Assembly: GCF_000745965.1 (NCBI RefSeq)
Contig: NZ_JQKI01000025.1
Location: forward strand, 1 to 64,000
DNA length: 64,000 nt
From: Edaphobacter aggregans DSM 19364
GTDB taxonomy: Bacteria > Acidobacteriota > Terriglobia > Terriglobales > Acidobacteriaceae
Reading direction: 5' to 3'
Positions within the stretch are counted from its first letter, which is position 1; the number at the start of each line of letters is the position of its first letter. Below are positions 55,801 to 63,620 of this stretch, piece by piece. A program made the translations under genes and the position numbers. The notes under the pieces are model-generated. The model was not told where the DNA came from, searched no databases, and saw nothing but the letters and a program-made list of their open reading frames with translations.

Positions 55801-56140
55801 TCTTGTTTACTCGCAGTCCTTTCCACTCCCACACCGAGGTCTTCAGTCCGGGACCGGTTGAGATCACCGGCTGCTCCGCCTCCTGTCGCCGGCGGGTCTG
55901 CGTCTGTGATGCCTGAGGAGCCGTAGGCGGGCGCGTCGGCTGCTCTGGAACGGCAGGCGCCTGACCAGCAGAGGGTGTGGAAGGAGGGGAGCCGGAAGGC
56001 TGGGTCTGGGCCAAATTCAGAGATGGCGCCAGCAGAAATGAGAGAAGCCAAATCAAACGAGTGGCCAGGGAGCGTCTCGGCGTCACTTCGCTCGGCCACC
56101 TCGTCGTTCGACCTCTTCGAAGCTGACCCAAAACACCCAT
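52850..56140 (-). CDS. Omp85-family outer-membrane assembly protein (BamA/TamA-like)
   Basis: About 1096 residues from the ATG at 56140 (GGGAGAGG upstream). A signal-like segment (LIWLLSFLLAPSLNLAQ) and a Pro/Gln-rich linker lead into several POTRA domains (GLRVNKIEFEGVTFDERD, RVTITGVKSARLMSLL, VLVEGVKVSRRRLH, VIAVDLKGNKYFSDD, VFVERVLLSGLDFTR). The C-terminal barrel includes LYAGGANSHRGFGINGAGPR (the RGF loop motif of Omp85 proteins) and ends NFFFSIGQSF with C-terminal Phe. It inserts or exports beta-barrel proteins with the SurA-like and TamB-like partners encoded next. Confidence 0.92.
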   Translation of the reverse strand: MGVLGQLRRGRTTRWPSEVTPRRSLATRLIWLLSFLLAPSLNLAQTQPSGSPPSTPSAGQAPAVPEQPTRPPTAPQASQTQTRRRQEAEQPVISTGPGLKTSVWEWKGLRVNKIEFEGVTFDERDMLPGEIAQQAGEPLDPEKVRESTRRLFDSGRYRDITVRGVRQGDGMTLIFAGTPRYYVGRVTITGVKSARLMSLLTYATKLNAGTAYTDTSIPAGTEGIKEMLKQQGYHESKVYVGTTLDKVNSQINIVYNIDIGPQARIGMVTVESPDLGMTLEQFRKKGKLKQGSKVTRDTTSTALSKLRSQYQKQDRLEATVSLQKQTYVESRRQLDYHFHVNQGPEVKVLVEGVKVSRRRLHLLVPIFEEGTIDNDLLNEGKHNISDFVKQQGYFDAQVNVKVIGQDTPNERVVFTVDRGIKHKVIAVDLKGNKYFSDDILRERMQVKKADAYQRSGRYSPGLVASDVSSIQALYRANGFDEATITTDVKDIDQEGGKPMKVGEISIVYNIVEGQQRKFGAVELAGVNPSRLAEVKSLMNAQQGQPFSLVTLSGDRDAVLAYYLAHGFDQVKVELQLHKEEADPTRTDVTLAVAEGQQVFVERVLLSGLDFTRPKIAESQILMHPGDPLDQTALLETQRKLYGLALFNEVLTAVQNPTGNAPRKNVLVQITEAKRWNVTYGFGFEAQTGNPGGTIQTNSGNPGAYSPEGRGSVSPRVSLDVSRINFRGTDDSLTLHTTYGLLEQIAILTFQNPHLFGSKNFSSLLSGGYTNIQNITTFASSTLQQDFRVTEKWRRPNTFIYEFLYRRVKVDPNSLRVAPDLIPLLSQPVRVGGPGVTWFHDTRQPSPLNATKGMYFSLQGFLASSKFGSETDFWRLDGTNSTYYQLFHHRYTLARNTRIGYERASGTNPNAGSAVCVGDLLTTNPTCNAVPLPERLYAGGANSHRGFGINGAGPRDLQTGYPVGGSAAFVNTVELRMPPPTLPYVGDSVSFVLFHDMGNVFQNPEDMFPSFLRFHQPDRDTCREVVGVTIGTCNFNYFSHAVGLGARYRTPVGPVRFDFSYNLNPPIYPVIQDYNGKPPYVGEGHNFNFFFSIGQSF

Positions 56141-56346
56141 CCTCTCCCACAAGTCACACCATCATGGTCTTCTGCACAGCAATGAAACCGTCCCTGCACT
56201 CTTCTCCTTAGTACGGCGTGAAAGCCGTCATCTCCTGCCGCCTTTGGATGCCGGTTTGCCCGCGGCACGCTGTCCTGTTCGCGACGCTGCGATGCATTCC
56301 CTATACTACGAAAGAGCAGCGTCCTTTGGGCGCATAAAGGCACCCC

Positions 56347-57462
56347 ATGTCGCATCCTTCACACGAGTTCGCCAGTGCCTTCACCCCGTCGGACGAAACT
56401 CCGGGCGTGGCGTCACCCGCCATCGACGATCAAGAGCGCTACTCGCGCCAGATTCTCTTTGCAGGCATCGGATCCGAGGGCCAGCAAAGGCTCGCCCGCG
56501 CACACGTCGCCATCGTAGGCTGCGGGGCTACCGGGGCGGCGGCGGCGTCACTGCTCGCGCGGGCTGGCGTCGGAACGCTGACGCTCATCGACCGAGACTT
56601 CGTGGAGCCCTCAAATCTTCAGCGCCAGATCCTCTTCGACGAGTCAGACGCTCTCCAGTCGCTCCCCAAAGCCGAGGCCGCCCGGCGCAAGATCGCGCAG
56701 TTCAACTCGGGAATCACGGTTCACGCTCATGTTACGGATCTGGTTCCCTCTAACATCGCCGAGTTGCTCGGCGGAGCGCAGCTTATCCTCGACGCCACCG
56801 ACAACTTCGAAACCCGATACCTCATCAACGATTTTGCGGTTCAGCAGGGCAAGCCATGGATCTACGCCGCCGCCATCGGTGCCTACGCGGCGACCATGAA
56901 CGTCCTTCCGCAGACTGACTCCGCTGCGCCCTGGCAACCCACCGCCTGCCTCGCCTGCCTCTTTCCCAAGCCGCCGTCCGGCCCGGTGGAAACCTGCGAC
57001 ACCGCAGGCATCCTGTCGACCGCCGTCAATCTGGCTGCATCCATCCAGGTCACCGAGGCCCTCAAGCTGCTCACGGATCAGGCTAAACTTATGCGCCGCA
57101 CCCTGTTCTCCTTCGACCTGTGGTCGAACGAGCGTTCCGAGGTCTCTGCCGCCTGCCCGCGGTCGGGTTGCACTGTCTGTGGCGAGCGCGCGTTTACCCA
57201 TCTTGCGGGCAAAGGCCGTGCCCACATCACGTTGTGTGGCCGTAACTCTGTGCAGATCCACGAGCACCATCGCCCCGTCGATTTTGCTGCCATGCGCGAC
57301 CGGCTCGCGCCGCACGGTGTGGTGCGATTCAACGATCTTCTTCTTCGCTTCGAGCGACCGCCTCACACGTTGACCCTCTTCGCCGACGGACGCGCCATCA
57401 TTCAGGGCACCACCGATATGACGGTTGCACGCTCTCTCTACGCGCGCTTTATTGGATCCTGA
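56347..57462 (+). CDS. ThiF/MoeB/HesA-family E1-like adenylyltransferase
   Basis: 371 residues. The nucleotide-binding VGCGATGAAAASLLARAGVG, LTLIDRDFVEPSNLQRQILF and DATDNFETRYLINDF establish an E1-like enzyme; the catalytic Cys is in VETCDTAGIL. Two CxxC pairs (CLAC and CTVC) can hold structural zinc. The C-terminal 90 residues (FNDLLLRFERPPHTLTLFAD) look like a small ubiquitin-like or rhodanese-less extension. It activates a sulfur-carrier C-terminus (ThiS or MoaD); the partner is not in the window. Confidence 0.9.
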   Translation: MSHPSHEFASAFTPSDETPGVASPAIDDQERYSRQILFAGIGSEGQQRLARAHVAIVGCGATGAAAASLLARAGVGTLTLIDRDFVEPSNLQRQILFDESDALQSLPKAEAARRKIAQFNSGITVHAHVTDLVPSNIAELLGGAQLILDATDNFETRYLINDFAVQQGKPWIYAAAIGAYAATMNVLPQTDSAAPWQPTACLACLFPKPPSGPVETCDTAGILSTAVNLAASIQVTEALKLLTDQAKLMRRTLFSFDLWSNERSEVSAACPRSGCTVCGERAFTHLAGKGRAHITLCGRNSVQIHEHHRPVDFAAMRDRLAPHGVVRFNDLLLRFERPPHTLTLFADGRAIIQGTTDMTVARSLYARFIGS

Positions 57463-57647
57463 GCGGACTGCGCACTGATTCACTGCTCCGTTGTCCACAA
57501 AACGCTTGCAGTCACAACAACATCCGACCGACAACCTTTCTCCTCACAAAAGACTCAAACTTCACTGCGAGAAAGTTCTTTCCGATGCATTAGGCTGGGA
57601 GAGGCGAAACGAAGCGTTGCAGAACCCAAACAACCCGGAGTGGAGCC

Positions 57648-58307
57648 ATGGAGACCCAAGGCCTACAGATGACTGAACCCAAGACGGCCCCAGGCCTTTT
57701 CAAGAGAAATCCACCGATTGCAGGAGAGGCGGAAGCCATCGAGCGCGCCAAAGCCGGCGATGCCGAGGCCTTTTCGAAGCTCTACGCGCTCCATAAGCGT
57801 CGGGTCTATACCCTGTGTCTCCGCATGCTCGGCAACGTCTCCGAAGCCGAGGACATGACCCAGGAGGCATTCCTCCATCTCTTTCGCAAGATCGGCAGCT
57901 TCCGCGGCGAGAGCGCCTTCTCGACGTGGCTGCATCGCCTCACCGTCAACCTTGTCCTGATGCACCTGCGCAAGAAGGGTCTGCAGCTCGTCTCGCTCGA
58001 GGAGACGATCAATCCCTCCGAAGAAGACTCACCCAAGCGAGACTTCGGCAGCCGCGACACGCAGCTAGCCGGCTCGGTGGATCGCGTTACGCTCGAGCGT
58101 GCCGTCGCCTCGCTTCCGCCCGGCTACCGCATGGTCTTCGTCCTTCACGATGTCGAGGGCTTCGAGCACAATGAAATCGCGGTGATGCTCGAATGCTCCA
58201 CCGGCAACAGCAAATCCCAGCTCCATAAGGCGCGCCTCAAGCTCCGGGAGCTGCTCCGTCAAGCGGAGACAACACCATCAGCCGACCTTAAGGAAACGGC
58301 ACTATGA
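57648..58307 (+). CDS. ECF-type RNA polymerase sigma factor
   Basis: 219 residues. Region 2 is [40 protein letters not shown] and [20 protein letters not shown]. Region 4 is [41 protein letters not shown] with a helix-turn-helix. There is no region 1 or 3, so it is an ECF (group IV) factor. Its stop overlaps the start of a zinc-finger anti-sigma-like gene (ATGA), the standard regulatory arrangement. Confidence 0.92.
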   Translation: METQGLQMTEPKTAPGLFKRNPPIAGEAEAIERAKAGDAEAFSKLYALHKRRVYTLCLRMLGNVSEAEDMTQEAFLHLFRKIGSFRGESAFSTWLHRLTVNLVLMHLRKKGLQLVSLEETINPSEEDSPKRDFGSRDTQLAGSVDRVTLERAVASLPPGYRMVFVLHDVEGFEHNEIAVMLECSTGNSKSQLHKARLKLRELLRQAETTPSADLKETAL

Positions 58308-58609
58308 CTTCGCGAAACTCTCATCTTCCTCGTTCGTCATACCCTCTGTCTTGCGCTGAATTCCAGCAGCAATTGCCCGATCTGTTTGCCGCCGGAACCG
58401 AAGGCGTTGGGGATGACCCCACGCTCATCGAGCATCTGAAGACCTGCGAAAACTGCTCCGCGCTGGTTCGGGACCTGCAATACATCGCCGATCAGGCCCG
58501 CAAGCTCCTCGAACCCACGTACGAGCCCAGCGACAACGTCTGGAAGAAGATTCAGGAGGGTCTGGCCTCCGACAATCCCACCTACGCAATCAATCGCGAA
58601 AAGCACTGA
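58304..58609 (+). CDS. Zinc-finger anti-sigma factor-like protein
   Basis: 101 residues starting [20 protein letters not shown]. The Cys/His pattern C17..HLKTCENC (HxxxCxxC) matches the anti-sigma zinc finger that clamps ECF factors. A helix ([19 protein letters not shown]) follows, with no membrane segment, so this would be a cytosolic sensor, possibly redox-responsive through the zinc cysteines. Translational coupling with the sigma gene supports the pairing. Confidence 0.85.
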   Translation: MTSRNSHLPRSSYPLSCAEFQQQLPDLFAAGTEGVGDDPTLIEHLKTCENCSALVRDLQYIADQARKLLEPTYEPSDNVWKKIQEGLASDNPTYAINREKH

Positions 58610-58635
58610 CTGGAAGGCTTCCGGATCCGTCGAGG

Positions 58636-58665
58636 TTGCAATCCGGCGGCGAATGCGTGTAGCAT
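58636..58665 (+). promoter_or_regulatory. Candidate promoter of the aroK leader
   Basis: TTGCAA, an 18-bp spacer and TAGCAT lie directly upstream of the short leader ORF, so transcription would begin a few bases before its ATG. Confidence 0.45.
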
Positions 58666-58675
58666 TAAGGGCAAC

Positions 58676-58771
58676 ATGACGAACCACATCCACTCCGCTC
58701 GATTTAGCTATTGCTATTGGCGCCAATCTGCGGCCGGCGGAGCCTTCGCATGCATCTCTGAAAATAGCTGA
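58676..58771 (+). CDS. Putative aromatic leader peptide of the shikimate kinase gene
   Basis: A 31-codon ORF starts at an ATG preceded by AAGGG. It reads MTNHIHSARFSYCYWRQSAA and ends in TGA 27 bp before a strong terminator. Residues 10-15 are Phe-Ser-Tyr-Cys-Tyr-Trp: all three aromatic amino acids within six codons. The next gene is shikimate kinase, on the aromatic pathway. This is the arrangement of ribosome-mediated attenuation, as in trp and phe leaders. No antiterminator stem was proven, though GCGGC at about 58731 can pair with GCCGC of the terminator's 5' arm. Confidence 0.55.
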   Translation: MTNHIHSARFSYCYWRQSAAGGAFACISENS

Positions 58772-58798
58772 ACCCTTCAGAGTCTTCGATCTTCCCCA

Positions 58799-58829
58799 GC
58801 CGCGACCCTAAAGGTCGCGGCTTTTGCTT
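58799..58829 (+). terminator. Strong intrinsic terminator (likely attenuator) before aroK
   Basis: A perfect 9-bp stem GCCGCGACC / GGTCGCGGC with loop CTAAA is followed by TTTTGCTT. It lies 34 bp before the shikimate kinase ATG, downstream of the Phe-Tyr-Tyr-Trp leader ORF, so it would stop transcription before aroK unless prevented. It may alternatively just end the sigma/anti-sigma operon. Confidence 0.8.
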
Positions 58830-58862
58830 GCGCTTCAGTAATCTATTTCGGAGAGACCAAAA

Positions 58863-59456
58863 ATGCCATCCAGCCAACCCGAAACTCTCACCAAGGCCGA
58901 AGGATCCTCAGCACATGCCGCGCCGGCCCATCTCCGCCGCATCCTCCTCACCGGATTCATGGGTGCTGGCAAATCCACCGTCGGCCGCATGCTCGCATCC
59001 AGGCTCGGGTGGGAGTTCCTTGACCTGGACACGCATCTGGAAAGCCGCACGGGATCGACCATCCCCGAACTCTTCGCCCAGCATGGCGAGGCCCACTTCC
59101 GCCGCCTCGAATCCACCGCGCTTGCCTCTGCCCTCGGTCGATCCAGGACAGTGCTCGCTCTGGGCGGCGGCACTCCGGAGGAGCTCACGAATCGTCTGCT
59201 GATCGAGCAGACTCCTGCCACGCTCGCTGTCTTCCTCGACGCTCCCTTCCCGACTCTGTTCGATCGCTGCATGCTCCAGGAGATCGGGCGGCCCGTGCTC
59301 GCCGACCCGGCCGCCGCCGAGCTTCGTTTCGCCCGTCGCCGTCCTCTCTACGCCCGCCTCTCGCGCCTGACCATCGATACCTCCGCGCTCACCCCGGAAG
59401 AGACGGTCTCGGCTGTTCTCCTTGGGCTGAACCAGACTCCGCACTCCCGCCGCTAG
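58863..59456 (+). CDS. aroK: Shikimate kinase
   Basis: 197 residues with an N-terminal extension of about 24 residues, then LLTGFMGAGKSTVGRMLASR (P-loop), FLDLDTHLE (shikimate-binding Asp), FRRLEST (Arg) and ALGGGTP. The lid is LFARRRPLYARL-like. It phosphorylates shikimate in chorismate synthesis. GGAGAG precedes the ATG. The terminator and short leader ORF upstream suggest attenuation by aromatic amino acids. Confidence 0.93.
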   Translation: MPSSQPETLTKAEGSSAHAAPAHLRRILLTGFMGAGKSTVGRMLASRLGWEFLDLDTHLESRTGSTIPELFAQHGEAHFRRLESTALASALGRSRTVLALGGGTPEELTNRLLIEQTPATLAVFLDAPFPTLFDRCMLQEIGRPVLADPAAAELRFARRRPLYARLSRLTIDTSALTPEETVSAVLLGLNQTPHSRR

Positions 59457-59523
59457 ACGCCCATAGAGCACACTTTCAGCATCGAACGGGGAAGATCCCC
59501 ACAGAGAGCAGGCATCGCACCGA

Positions 59524-60576
59524 GTGACGATCGATCTAACCCCCGAACAGAGGCGCTCTCGCGATATCGTTCGCGGACACATCGTGTTCGCCTTCGGCGT
59601 CCTTATCCTGCTGGCCCTGGCGTGGCTGCTGATCAAGGAGTTGCTCATCATTTACGTCAGCGCGCTCTTTGCCGTCGTGCTGATGCCGGCCGTCGCGCGC
59701 ATCACTGAGATGAAATTCTACGGCCGTCATCTCTCACGCCCTGCCGCCATCTTCCTGCTGATTGCCAGCGTTGTGCTCCTGGTCGGCATCTTCTTCACTG
59801 TGGGGCTTCCTCCGGTCCTGCATGATCTGAACCAGTTCTCAACGGAGCTGCCCTCACGCATCCCCGAGATCGTGGCCCGTCTCAACCATCTTCCCATCGC
59901 CAACCGTCTCGGCGTCGACGCCATCGTCGAGCGGGCCGAGAGCGCGCTGACCGCGACCGCGAGCTACCTCGTCGTCTCTCTGCCGAACTGGATCACGCAC
60001 CTCTTCGACATCCTGACGGCCCTCTTCCTCTGCATCTATTTCATGCTCGAGGGTGAGCATGCCTACGGCTTCTTCCTCTCCCTGTTTCCTCCCGCGCCGC
60101 GCCACCGCCTGGATTGCACCCTGCGTCGCGCCAATGAGAAGATCGGCAAGTGGCTTCTCGGCCAAGGGCTGCTGATGCTCATCCTCGGTATCTCCTCCTC
60201 CATCGTCTTTGGGCTGCTGCACGTTCGGTACTTTCTGTTGCTGGGCTTCCTGATGGGTCTGTTCAATATCATCCCGATCGCAGGCGGCGTCTTTACCATT
60301 GCCCTGACCGCTATCGTCGCCGCGCTGGACTCCTGGACGAAGATGTTCGGGGTGATCGTCTTCTATCTGATATACGTTAATTTCGAAAACGCATTTCTAA
60401 TCCCGCGCATCATGCGAACCAGCGTTGACCTGATGGGTCTGACTATCCTGATCGCCCTTCTCTGCGGGACGGCGCTCGCCGGTATCGTCGGAGCCCTGGT
60501 CGCCGTTCCTACCGCCGCTTTGATCGCCGTCCTCCTGGATGAGTATGCTATTCGGAAAGATCAGGCCGTCGCATAA
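59524..60576 (+). CDS. AI-2E family (UPF0118) membrane transporter
   Basis: 350 residues from a GTG. The protein has a helix pair at the N-terminus (GVLILLALAWLLI and LIIYVSALFAVVLMP). Several later membrane helices include IPIAGGVFTIALTAIV and LIYVNFENAFLIPRIM, the conserved central core of the family, and LIALLCGTALAGIVGALVAV. Members export autoinducer-2 in one case and otherwise act as Na+/H+ or unknown permeases. The substrate here is unknown. Confidence 0.9.
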   Translation: MTIDLTPEQRRSRDIVRGHIVFAFGVLILLALAWLLIKELLIIYVSALFAVVLMPAVARITEMKFYGRHLSRPAAIFLLIASVVLLVGIFFTVGLPPVLHDLNQFSTELPSRIPEIVARLNHLPIANRLGVDAIVERAESALTATASYLVVSLPNWITHLFDILTALFLCIYFMLEGEHAYGFFLSLFPPAPRHRLDCTLRRANEKIGKWLLGQGLLMLILGISSSIVFGLLHVRYFLLLGFLMGLFNIIPIAGGVFTIALTAIVAALDSWTKMFGVIVFYLIYVNFENAFLIPRIMRTSVDLMGLTILIALLCGTALAGIVGALVAVPTAALIAVLLDEYAIRKDQAVA

Positions 60577-60683
60577 CCGATAACCCTTGCCCTGTCAAGC
60601 TTTATGAACGGCCACAACTGAGCTGTGACTAAACGTATCGCGTAGAAAAATACTTCTGTATACAATGCCGCCTTGCTATCCTT

Positions 60684-61292
60684 GTGCCAGTGTCCGAGCC
60701 GAAGTTTACCCAACCCGCCCGCCGCAATCTCCTGGCCCCTGTGCTTGTTGCCTTCGTCATTCTTGGCATCGCCATCGCGCTCATGCTGCGATACACGCCG
60801 CACACCATCGCCGATCTCACCATACTGCGGACTGCCGTCTATCCCACCCACACGGCATACAAGTCCGACACCATCGTCGTCGGCCGGGACCACGCCCAGG
60901 ATGATCTCTACGTCCTCACGACGCTTCGCATCGAAGACCGGCTAAACCTGCCGATCTTCCTGAAGGACTTTACCGCCACGCTGCTCACTGCCGATGGCGA
61001 GAAGTTGACCACCAGCGCGGTCGAAAAGCAGGACCTCGATAATCTCTACACCACATTTCCAGCGCTCAAGCCGCTTGCTTCCACTCCGCTTCTGCGCGAG
61101 ACGCTCATCGACCCGGGCCACACCGCCGAAGGCATGGTTCTTCTGCACTTCCCCGTCACCCAAGACGTGTGGAACCGTCGCCGTTCAGCGACTCTGCACG
61201 TCGACCTCTATCATCAGGGCCCGATCTCGATCACCATCCCGCAAAACAACCAGGTCTCGTCGTCCAAGAGTTCGACCACCGAAGAGGAATGA
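60684..61292 (+). CDS. Single-pass membrane protein of unknown function
   Basis: 202 residues from a GTG (a second GTG is two codons on). One N-terminal membrane helix (LLAPVLVAFVILGIAIALML) is followed by an extracytoplasmic beta-rich domain: DDLYVLTTLRIEDRLNLPIF, FTATLLTADGEKLTTSAVEK and GMVLLHFPVTQDVWNRRRSA. This is similar in layout to DUF4352-type accessory domains, but I do not claim the family. It overlaps rsmE (ATGA), so they share a transcript. Confidence 0.75.
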   Translation: MPVSEPKFTQPARRNLLAPVLVAFVILGIAIALMLRYTPHTIADLTILRTAVYPTHTAYKSDTIVVGRDHAQDDLYVLTTLRIEDRLNLPIFLKDFTATLLTADGEKLTTSAVEKQDLDNLYTTFPALKPLASTPLLRETLIDPGHTAEGMVLLHFPVTQDVWNRRRSATLHVDLYHQGPISITIPQNNQVSSSKSSTTEEE

Positions 61293-62035
61293 CCCGCCGC
61301 CGCTGGATCGCCGATAGCTGGACCGCAACGACAGCTTCGCTCACCGGCGAACAGGCTGAACACCTCGTCCGCGTGCTGCGCGCCGCGCCTGGTCAGGTGT
61401 ATGACGTCGTCGCCGGCGGCTTTCTCCACCGGGCGGAGATCGTGAGCGTCCGTGGCGCCTCTGCCAGTCAACCCGCTGAGGTCCTCTTTACCCTGCATGA
61501 GGAACTGGAGTCTGACTCCGCTCTGCCGCTGCACCTGCTGCTTGCCATCTTCAAGTTCGACCACATGGAATGGGCCATCGAGAAGGCCACCGAGCTTGGC
61601 GTCTCGCGTATCACTCCAGTCCTTGCCCGGCGCACCGAAAAGCACCTTGCTCATGCCGCAACGAAGCGGGCGGAGCGCTGGAGGCGTATCGCGCTCGAGG
61701 CCTCCAAGCAGTCCCGCCGCACGACGATTCCAGAGATTGGGGATCCTGTCGCGCTCAAAGACGCACTCAGTGAGACAACAAGCCCTGTTCGCATCCTGCT
61801 ATCAGAGACCGAGCAGACCTCCACGATTGCTGATGCACTAAAGCAGCACGATTCAACACCCGCTGCCGCGCTCACTCACGCACTCGCGATTGGCCCGGAA
61901 GGCGGCTGGACCCAGGACGAGATGGCTCTCTTTACACAGGACGGCTGGCAGCCGGTCACGCTCGGTCCGCGAATTCTTCGCGCCGAAACCGCGGCCATAG
62001 CGGCCATCGCGATCCTCTCCTCGCATCTCGCCTGA
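61289..62035 (+). CDS. rsmE: 16S rRNA (uracil-1498-N3)-methyltransferase
   Basis: 248 residues from an ATG overlapping the preceding stop, GAGG upstream. Landmarks are LTGEQAEHLVRVLRAAPGQ, FKFDHMEWAIEKATELGVS, the IALEASKQSRRTTIPEI motif and the SPOUT knot LAIGPEGGWTQDE with LGPRILRAETAAIAAI at the C-terminus. It methylates U1498 of 16S rRNA. Unlike most neighbours its start choice is unambiguous. Confidence 0.93.
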   Translation: MTRRRWIADSWTATTASLTGEQAEHLVRVLRAAPGQVYDVVAGGFLHRAEIVSVRGASASQPAEVLFTLHEELESDSALPLHLLLAIFKFDHMEWAIEKATELGVSRITPVLARRTEKHLAHAATKRAERWRRIALEASKQSRRTTIPEIGDPVALKDALSETTSPVRILLSETEQTSTIADALKQHDSTPAAALTHALAIGPEGGWTQDEMALFTQDGWQPVTLGPRILRAETAAIAAIAILSSHLA

Positions 62036-62043
62036 GAGGCTGC

Positions 62044-62481
62044 TCAGTTCGGCCGGTCGCGGTCCGGCTTGCCGAATCGTGCATCGAGGGGCTTCCGCCC
62101 GGCAAACCCATCCTCAACCGAGTGCCAGTAGCCGATCTCCTTCTCGCCTAGCTTCCAGCAGAGCAGCACCGTCTTGCCGTCCACGACACACGGAAAGTCC
62201 AGCAGTCCCTTTTCCAGGTCCTTCACCTGAACACCGATCGCGTCGATCTCCGCCAGGGAATCCCTTGTCTCCTGCAGCGCCTTATCGTGCTCGGCGCGGC
62301 GGCGGGCAGTCGTGGCGACGTCGACGTGAAATCCCCCCAACAGGAATATCTGCTGTCGCAGTTGGTCAAGCTCGACCTCGATCTCCGCGGCACGTGTTCC
62401 AGAGGCCTGCGCCCTGCGCAGCAGCGCCTCAAGCACTGGAAGCAGGGCCTGGGCCTCGTTGAGCGTGAAGGTCTTGCTCAA
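62044..62481 (-). CDS. DUF2203 domain protein
   Basis: 145 residues: MSKTFTLNEAQALLPVLEAL, LDQLRQQIFLLGGFHVDV, IQVKDLEKGLLDFP-like IGVQVKDLEKGLLDFPCVV, VLLCWKLGEKEIGYWHSVED and FAGRKPLDARFG. This is the complete DUF2203 pattern; function unknown. It overlaps the nadA stop by four bases and is therefore cotranscribed with it. Confidence 0.88.
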   Translation of the reverse strand: MSKTFTLNEAQALLPVLEALLRRAQASGTRAAEIEVELDQLRQQIFLLGGFHVDVATTARRRAEHDKALQETRDSLAEIDAIGVQVKDLEKGLLDFPCVVDGKTVLLCWKLGEKEIGYWHSVEDGFAGRKPLDARFGKPDRDRPN

Positions 62482-63620
62482 GCCTTGACCTCCAGCATGC
62501 GGTCGAGCGCCACCTTCGCCCAGTGCTTCACCTCGTCGTCTACCTTGATGCGGTTGACGACGTTGCCCTGCACGAGGTTCTCAAGCGACCACGCAAGGTG
62601 CTGCGGTGAGATGCGGTACATCGTCGTGCACAGGCAGCCGGAGTCGTCGAGCGTGATGACCTTCTTGCCCAGCGGGGCGAACTTCTTCGCCATACGGTTG
62701 ACCAGGTGAATCTCCGTGCCGACCGCGAAGCTTGAACCCTCGGGAGCTTTCTCGACCACCTCGATGATGCGCTCGGTCGAGCCGAGGTCGTCGGCCTTCT
62801 GGCAGACCTCCCAGCGGCACTCCGGATGCACGATCACCTGCATCTGGGGGTAGTTTGCGCGGATGCGGTCGACGTGCTCCGGAAGGAAGCGCTGGTGCAC
62901 GGAGCAATGTCCCTTCCAGAGAATGACCTTCGCGGCCTTGAGTCGGTCGGGCGAGAGGCCGCCGTTGATCTGGTACGGATCCCAGACGACCATCTCGCTA
63001 AGCGGGATTCCCATGGCGAAGGCCGTGTTGCGGCCGAGGTGCTGGTCGGGGAGAAAGAGAATCTTCGAGCCGCGCTCAAACGCCCACTCGAAGGCCCCGC
63101 GCGCGTTCGAGGAGGTGCAGACCAGGCCGCCGCGCTCGCCGCAGAAGGCCTTAATGGCCGCGGCGGAGTTCATGTAGGTCAGCGGGACGAGGTCGTCGGT
63201 CAGGCCGGCGCGTTCGAGTGAATCCCAGCAGTCCTCGACCTGGCCGATCTCGGCCATGTCGGCCATCGAGCAGCCGGCGTTCAGGTCGGGCAGGATGACC
63301 TGCTGCCAGGGCTTGGCGAGCACGTCTGCGGTCTCGGCCATGAAGTGGACGCCGCAGAAGATCATGTACTTCGCGTCGGTCCTGGAGGCGATCTTCGACA
63401 GCTTGTAGCTGTCTCCGGTGTAGTCGGCAAACCGGATGACCTCGTCGCGCTGGTAGTGATGACCAAGCAGGACGACGTCGGTTCCCAGCGTGGCGCGCGC
63501 CGCGGCTATGCGGGCGTCCATGGTGTGGTCCGGCTGTGAGAGGTAGTTATCGAGCGAGCAGGACTCGCCAGCAGAATCCATCGCGGACTGTGCCGCGACC
63601 TCTTCCATCAGTAAGCTCAA
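62478..63620 (-). CDS. nadA: Quinolinate synthase A
   Basis: 380 residues, probably from a TTG five bases after GGAG (an ATG four codons in is badly spaced). It has LGHHYQRDEVIRFAD, CGVHFMAETADVL (first cluster Cys), PDLNAGCSMADM, CTSSNARG, WKGHCSVHQRF and VHPECRWEV. The C-terminal cluster Cys region is LDDSGCLCTTMYRI. It condenses iminoaspartate with dihydroxyacetone phosphate using a 4Fe-4S cluster. The short DUF2203 gene follows in the same transcript. Confidence 0.94.
   Translation of the reverse strand: MSLLMEEVAAQSAMDSAGESCSLDNYLSQPDHTMDARIAAARATLGTDVVLLGHHYQRDEVIRFADYTGDSYKLSKIASRTDAKYMIFCGVHFMAETADVLAKPWQQVILPDLNAGCSMADMAEIGQVEDCWDSLERAGLTDDLVPLTYMNSAAAIKAFCGERGGLVCTSSNARGAFEWAFERGSKILFLPDQHLGRNTAFAMGIPLSEMVVWDPYQINGGLSPDRLKAAKVILWKGHCSVHQRFLPEHVDRIRANYPQMQVIVHPECRWEVCQKADDLGSTERIIEVVEKAPEGSSFAVGTEIHLVNRMAKKFAPLGKKVITLDDSGCLCTTMYRISPQHLAWSLENLVQGNVVNRIKVDDEVKHWAKVALDRMLEVKA

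Noticed and set aside
53477..55861. 794-residue plus-strand ORF inside the Omp85 gene
   Set aside because: No motif or signal; shadow of the real minus-strand gene with POTRA domains.
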